From NCBI GenBank assembly GCA_028714255.1, contig JAQTMR010000001.1, positions 62,001 through 126,000 of the forward strand: 64,000 nt of DNA. The letters run 5' to 3'. Under the pieces are notes generated by a model. The model saw only the letters and a program-made list of their open reading frames with translations, made no database searches and was not told where the DNA came from. The stretch is from Phycisphaerae bacterium. GTDB taxonomy: Bacteria > Planctomycetota > Phycisphaerae > Sedimentisphaerales > Anaerobacaceae. The position numbers were made by a program, and so were the translations under genes. This document shows, one piece after another, positions 60,291 through 64,000 of this stretch (positions are counted from its first letter, which is position 1; every line of letters starts with the position of its first letter).

Positions 60291-61364
60291 ATGAAAAAAG
60301 CGATTATTTCCTTCGTTATTTTCCTCAGTCTGCCGGTTTTTGCAATAGATTACAATGACTTTCCCGCCAATATGCAGCAAGTTCTTGACGAGAGAACAGA
60401 CGAGCTTATATCAAACGGGGGCATATTATGCGTTGCAGGCAGGGTTACAATGGACGATGAAGCTTATATCAACAGCGGAAAGGACGTAAAGATAAACTTC
60501 TGCCAACGTGTAGATGAGCACCTTTGTGTATATGACGACGGATGGTTTATCATGAATCAAGTCTTTCAGCCGAGCGCCCCGAAGGAGCCGGCGAAAATGT
60601 TCATACGAGCTTTCGGATATGACCCGATTGATGCGACCATAGCAGTTATGCAGGGCGAAATAACCTATGTGGAATTCGTAATGCATAAAACCGCTTATGA
60701 GAAACTGGCGTCAATCACCGGCAGGATTGTTAATGAACAGGGCGAACCTGTTGACGGCGCCAAGGTCAAACTGTCATTTCCGCGCTGCAACCGAGCGGTT
60801 AATGATGAGCCCGGTATGTCAACAACCACAGATTCTAACGGAGAATATGTATTCGAGGACGTGTCCGAAGCCGAGTATGAGATTCTGATTTCCGCACCGG
60901 GATACGCATATATAACCACGAGAGTTAAAACCGCGGCGGGTGAAATAACAACAAATAACCTGAAGCTATATCTTAACCGGAGAGCCATCATTGACTATGT
61001 TTATCAGGCAGACGGCAGCCAAAGCTTTACCGGCGGAGATATTCGGACGGGGACAATCGAATGGGTCAATGGCGCAAGGGGAATAGACTTCTCCGATGAG
61101 AGCGCGGAACAACCCGAAGAAGAGCAGCGGATGGATATTGGAATAGCACAAGATGGAGATACATTAGAACTGCATCTTTTCTACGACTACGGGGAAAACG
61201 GATTCTATGACGGCGGAGCAGTGGATTTCGAGTCTGTAAGAAAAGCTGCTGGATCGGGTTACTCGAAGATGTTTGAGCCCTGTGCAGTCGGTCATGTCTA
61301 TGTTGTTAAGACCAGCGAAAATAACTACGCAAAATTCGTTGTGCGAAGCATTTTCGTAGAATAG
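60291..61364 (+). CDS. Secreted protein with carboxypeptidase-regulatory-like domain
   Basis: The 357-residue protein has a signal peptide (KKAIISFVIFLSLPVFA) and a first beta region (about 40-135). A carboxypeptidase-regulatory-like/transthyretin fold lies at about 143-235 (ASITGRIVNEQGEPVDGAKV, then TTTDSNGEYVFEDVSEAEYE). The rest, about 245-355, is uncharacterised. AAAGGAGG precedes the ATG. It lies 125 bases after the GH5 gene in the same direction. The domain usually contributes surface or carbohydrate binding; no catalytic motif is seen. Confidence 0.75.
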   Translation: MKKAIISFVIFLSLPVFAIDYNDFPANMQQVLDERTDELISNGGILCVAGRVTMDDEAYINSGKDVKINFCQRVDEHLCVYDDGWFIMNQVFQPSAPKEPAKMFIRAFGYDPIDATIAVMQGEITYVEFVMHKTAYEKLASITGRIVNEQGEPVDGAKVKLSFPRCNRAVNDEPGMSTTTDSNGEYVFEDVSEAEYEILISAPGYAYITTRVKTAAGEITTNNLKLYLNRRAIIDYVYQADGSQSFTGGDIRTGTIEWVNGARGIDFSDESAEQPEEEQRMDIGIAQDGDTLELHLFYDYGENGFYDGGAVDFESVRKAAGSGYSKMFEPCAVGHVYVVKTSENNYAKFVVRSIFVE

Positions 61365-61394
61365 GAAACCACAGACAGCACAAGCAGATATAAG

Positions 61395-61424
61395 TAACCC
61401 CCAACATAAAGTTGGGGGCTAACC
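61395..61424. repeat. CCCCCAAC hairpin repeat, second copy
   Basis: These 30 bases are identical to 44509-44538, including the flanks TAA and CTAACC. The stem CCCCCAAC/GTTGGGGG has an ATAAA loop. It lies upstream of the DNA methyltransferase gene. An adjacent CAGCACAAGCAGA is shared with the candidate RNA at 42.3 kb. Confidence 0.9.
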
Positions 61425-61478
61425 AGCCGGTAAACAAATCCCGCTTGCAATCCTTACTTAGTGCGCTAAAATGGGGGC

Positions 61479-62426
61479 ATGAATAAACTTCTGAATAAAA
61501 TAATCTGCGGGGATTGTATAGAAGTACTCGGCGGTATCAAAAAACCGTTCACAGACCTCATATTCGCAGACCCGCCTTTTAATATCGGGTATAAGTACGA
61601 CAAGTACTACGACAAGGTCAAAAGCAAAAATTATATCGGCTGGACGAAAGAGTGGATGAGTGTCTGCAAGAAAGTCCTTAAGCCGACAGGCTCATTTTAT
61701 ATAGCTATAGGCGATGATTACGCGGCGAATGTAAAAGTTATAGCGGACGAGCTTGGGCTTATTATGCGGAACTGGATAATATGGCATTATACGTTCGGAC
61801 AGCAGACAAAAAGGAAATTCGCCCGAGCACATACGCATATCTTTTACTTCGTTCACGATAAGAAGAATTTTACTTTTAACGAGCATACTGTGCGAGTGCC
61901 ATCGGACAGACAGTTAATTTATAACGACAGTCGTGCCAATCCCGCGGGCAAGATGCCGGATGATGTGTGGGGAGAGTTTTCGCGGGTGTGCGGGACATTC
62001 AAGGAACGGCAGGAATGGCATCCGTGCCAGATGCCGGAGAATTTACTGAAAAGAATTATAGCGGTAAGCAGCAACAGAGGTGATTGCGTGCTCGACCCGT
62101 TCAGCGGTTCGGGGACAACTTTGGCGGCGGCGAAACAATTGGGCAGAAACTACACCGGCGTGGAAATATCCAAAAAGTATGTCGAGAACGCCAAAAAGCG
62201 TCTGGCTGAATTGAAAGAGGAAAATCGCAGCAACCTGTTTTTCTGTCCCGCTGAATTAGGCGAGTTGAGACGGCTTGCGGGCGAGATGGAAATACCCGTG
62301 CGGAAAATAGCAGATGATAAAGAACTTTTGGAACTTTTCACAAAACAATTCGGTTTCAGGATGGATAACGGAAAAAACTATAACGCTGAGAAGGTGGCGG
62401 CGGTTTTGGGAGAGTTAGCAGGTTGA
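61479..62426 (+). CDS. Orphan DNA N-methyltransferase, beta-type motif order
   Basis: The 315-residue protein has catalytic motif IV (LIFADPPFNIGY) near residue 30, the target-recognition region in the middle, and the AdoMet motif (VLDPFSGSGTTLAAAKQLGR) near 205, that is, the beta order of N6-adenine or N4-cytosine methyltransferases. A C-terminal extension of about 60 residues follows and could bind DNA. No restriction enzyme is adjacent, so it is probably an orphan regulatory or protective enzyme. Its target is unknown. If it methylated GATC, the DpnI homologue at 7.9 kb would attack the chromosome, so a different target is expected. Confidence 0.9.
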   Translation: MNKLLNKIICGDCIEVLGGIKKPFTDLIFADPPFNIGYKYDKYYDKVKSKNYIGWTKEWMSVCKKVLKPTGSFYIAIGDDYAANVKVIADELGLIMRNWIIWHYTFGQQTKRKFARAHTHIFYFVHDKKNFTFNEHTVRVPSDRQLIYNDSRANPAGKMPDDVWGEFSRVCGTFKERQEWHPCQMPENLLKRIIAVSSNRGDCVLDPFSGSGTTLAAAKQLGRNYTGVEISKKYVENAKKRLAELKEENRSNLFFCPAELGELRRLAGEMEIPVRKIADDKELLELFTKQFGFRMDNGKNYNAEKVAAVLGELAG

Positions 62427-62437
62427 AAAGTGCAGGT

Positions 62438-64000
62438 ATGAAGAAATTTTTGCTGGTTCGACAAGCTCACCACGGGTTAGTTTTGGTTGCGCTTGTTGGC
62501 AGTAGTGTAATGCTGACGGTGATACAGTCGCCTTTTAACGTATCAGCGCTGGCGTGGGTGTCGCTGGTGCCTTTTATTTGGGCGTGCCGGCCAAAGGTAA
62601 AAATCAAACCCTTACTTATTACGGCGTATATAATTTCACTTTGTTACTGGCTCGGGAACCTGTACTGGATATATCCTGTAACGCCTACGGGGTGGGTCGC
62701 GTTTTGTATGTACACGGCACTGCTTTGGCCAATGCTGGTAGTTTGTCTGCGGTATTGCAGGGAGAAAAAGATACCACTGGTTCTGGCTGTACCGGTTTTG
62801 ATTGTCGGGGCGGAGCGATTACAGGGGCTTTTCCTGGGCGGATTCTTCTGGCGGTTTCTGGCACACAGCCAATACACCAATATCACGCTGATTCAGATAG
62901 CGGACATATTCGGCGCGGCGGGAGTTTCGTTTTTGGTAGCGATGGTCAACGCAATGGCGGCGGAACTGATAATAGCGGCTGAGGAGAAAAAGATTTTCAA
63001 AATCGGCATTTTTTTGAAAGTCGGTTTAGTGTGCGGCCTAATGGCAGCGACTATCTTTTACGGACGGCACAGGATAGCTGAGTCGGAGAAATACATCGAA
63101 GCTGGGCCTATGGTAGCATCGGTACAGACAAATGTTCCGCAATCGGTCAAGAAATCGCATATGGCTTCGGAGGAAATACTCGATGAGCTACTGCAAAACA
63201 GCAATGCAAGCGCCAAAGCAGGTGCGGAATTAGTAGTCTGGCCCGAGACAATGGTGCAGGCGATGCTGGACCCGAAGATACTGGCTTTTTTGCCCCCTTC
63301 TGAAAGCGACAGGCTTTTCGACGAGATTCTTCGCGCACACTCGAGGAACACTGCGTATGTGCTTGCGGGGGCATACGGAGGCACGGTAGGAACGAATGAC
63401 GATGGGACAGTCTATTTAGCCAAACGATATAACTCGGCATTTTTGTACAGGCCCGATGGGACGCAGGCGAAGGAACAATACAGCAAGATTCATTTGGTAG
63501 CATTCGGGGAATATATTCCGTTTAAGGCAAGTCTTCCGCTAATATTTAAGCTGATGATGAAATTTACGCCTTATGACTACGATTATACGCTGGATGCGGG
63601 GAGCGAATATACCGTTTTCGAGATGGCAGGCAAGGAAGGACAGGTTTATAGATTCAGCGCGATGATTTGTTATGAGGACGCTGTGCCTGCGATTGCGAGA
63701 AGATTGGCAATAAATAAAAAGGGGGAAAAAAACATCGACTGGCTTGTCAATATAAGCAACGACGGATGGTTCGTACGATTCAAAGACGGATTCGACAAGC
63801 TCACCGCAGGCGGCAAAACTTACCCGAGCACAGAATTAAGTCAGCACGCAGCGGTTTGCGTTTTCAGGGCGGTCGAGAACCGGCTGGCTGTGGTGCGAAG
63901 CGTTAATACTGGAATAAGCTGTTTTATAGATACTCTCGGCCAAATAAGAAACGGGTATGTCGCAGGGTCTTTACCACATCGGGCGATGGCGAGGACGGGT
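62438..64000 (+). CDS. lnt: Apolipoprotein N-acyltransferase, 3' end beyond window
   Basis: Lnt adds the third acyl chain to lipoproteins in the inner membrane. The open frame continues to the right edge (521 codons, no stop yet). N-terminal hydrophobic helices span about 13-205. The nitrilase-type domain carries the triad E270 (VVWPETMV), K350 (QYSKIHLVAFGEY) and C411 (MICYED), in the order of E. coli Lnt. Two copies of a TTCGACAAGCTCACC repeat lie inside the gene, in different frames (residues 7-13 and about 452-458). The presence of Lnt fits the lipoprotein at 3.1-4.1 kb. It starts 11 bases after the methyltransferase. Confidence 0.93.
   Translation, partial: MKKFLLVRQAHHGLVLVALVGSSVMLTVIQSPFNVSALAWVSLVPFIWACRPKVKIKPLLITAYIISLCYWLGNLYWIYPVTPTGWVAFCMYTALLWPMLVVCLRYCREKKIPLVLAVPVLIVGAERLQGLFLGGFFWRFLAHSQYTNITLIQIADIFGAAGVSFLVAMVNAMAAELIIAAEEKKIFKIGIFLKVGLVCGLMAATIFYGRHRIAESEKYIEAGPMVASVQTNVPQSVKKSHMASEEILDELLQNSNASAKAGAELVVWPETMVQAMLDPKILAFLPPSESDRLFDEILRAHSRNTAYVLAGAYGGTVGTNDDGTVYLAKRYNSAFLYRPDGTQAKEQYSKIHLVAFGEYIPFKASLPLIFKLMMKFTPYDYDYTLDAGSEYTVFEMAGKEGQVYRFSAMICYEDAVPAIARRLAINKKGEKNIDWLVNISNDGWFVRFKDGFDKLTAGGKTYPSTELSQHAAVCVFRAVENRLAVVRSVNTGISCFIDTLGQIRNGYVAGSLPHRAMARTG
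62457..62476. repeat. TTCGACAAGCTCACC element within lnt, copy 1
   Basis: TTCGACAAGCTCACCACGGG is read here as V-R-Q-A-H-H-G near the N-terminus of Lnt. The same 15-base core recurs at 63791 in another frame. Confidence 0.8.
63791..63810. repeat. TTCGACAAGCTCACC element within lnt, copy 2
   Basis: TTCGACAAGCTCACCGCAGG is read here as F-D-K-L-T-A-G in a loop after the NDGWF motif. The 15-base core is identical to that at 62457, but the codon phase differs. Confidence 0.8.

Noticed and set aside
62554-62982. 142-codon ORF
   Set aside because: It is another frame of lnt, which remains open to the window edge with all three catalytic residues.

Overview
The window reads as a gene-dense chromosome segment from a Gram-negative, plasma-membrane/outer-membrane bacterium. 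Lipoproteins, apolipoprotein N-acyltransferase and a complete type II secretion (T2SS) operon support this. Several features together suggest a planctomycete of the Phycisphaerae/Sedimentisphaerales type: a secreted GH5 enzyme with dockerin-like D-x-N-x-D-G tails and a LamG domain, a DUF1573 protein paired with a MauE-thioredoxin protein, and intergenic regions full of short interspersed repeats. That placement is inference; no rRNA or tRNA gene is present to confirm it.

Layout. 0.5-7.2 kb: a B12-binding radical SAM enzyme, Maf, a metalloprotease-like lipoprotein, AMMECR1, a YqaA/DedA membrane protein, ispE, a SpoVG protein with an inserted zinc ribbon, and a FlgM-like protein. 7.5-9.8 kb: an accessory GATC-restriction island with a truncated adenine methyltransferase, an intact DpnI homologue and a decayed MutH/Sau3AI-type endonuclease, closed by repeats. 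9.9-25.7 kb (minus strand): DUF1573, MauE-thioredoxin, then gspC-D-E-F-G-H-I-J-K-L-M in canonical order. 25.9-31.3 kb: membrane glycosyltransferase, YbhN-like protein, methyltransferase, DUF354 protein and GT2, an envelope-glycan set. 31.4-36.2 kb (minus): dxr-rseP-glyA. 36.2-37.9 kb: a SIR2-like gene between repeat clusters. 37.9-41.7 kb (minus): a MacA/MacB-like exporter in three overlapping genes. 41.7-44.5 kb: a long repeat-rich spacer, then the TcmP/DUF5131 pair. 44.5-48.7 kb: cupin, HD hydrolase, purC, ECF sigma factor and anti-sigma factor. 48.7-57.0 kb (minus): leuA, an EamA-type gene, leuC, leuD and leuB. 57.4-64 kb: GH5 enzyme, a secreted protein, a DNA methyltransferase and lnt (cut by the right edge).

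The most unusual structure is the leucine operon. Three of its junctions carry foreign, operon-co-oriented gene cassettes, and each cassette is bounded by its own inverted repeat: (A) HEPN plus GxxExxY genes between leuD and leuB, with a perfect 29-bp inverted repeat; (B) a four-helix-bundle gene between leuC and leuD; (C) a four-helix-bundle gene plus an unknown gene between the EamA gene and leuC. In the operon transcript each repeat pair could fold into a stem with the foreign genes in the loop. This is geometrically like the intervening sequences of 23S rRNA that encode the same four-helix-bundle family.

A second theme is nested short repeats. A roughly 260-310 bp module lies directly behind both the restriction island and the SIR2 gene, and one copy carries a further insertion. 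A TTCGACAAGCTCACC repeat is translated in two different frames inside lnt. A third is the 834-bp spacer before tcmP, with helically phased TTACAA iterons, a 17-bp perfect hairpin and a possible structured RNA.
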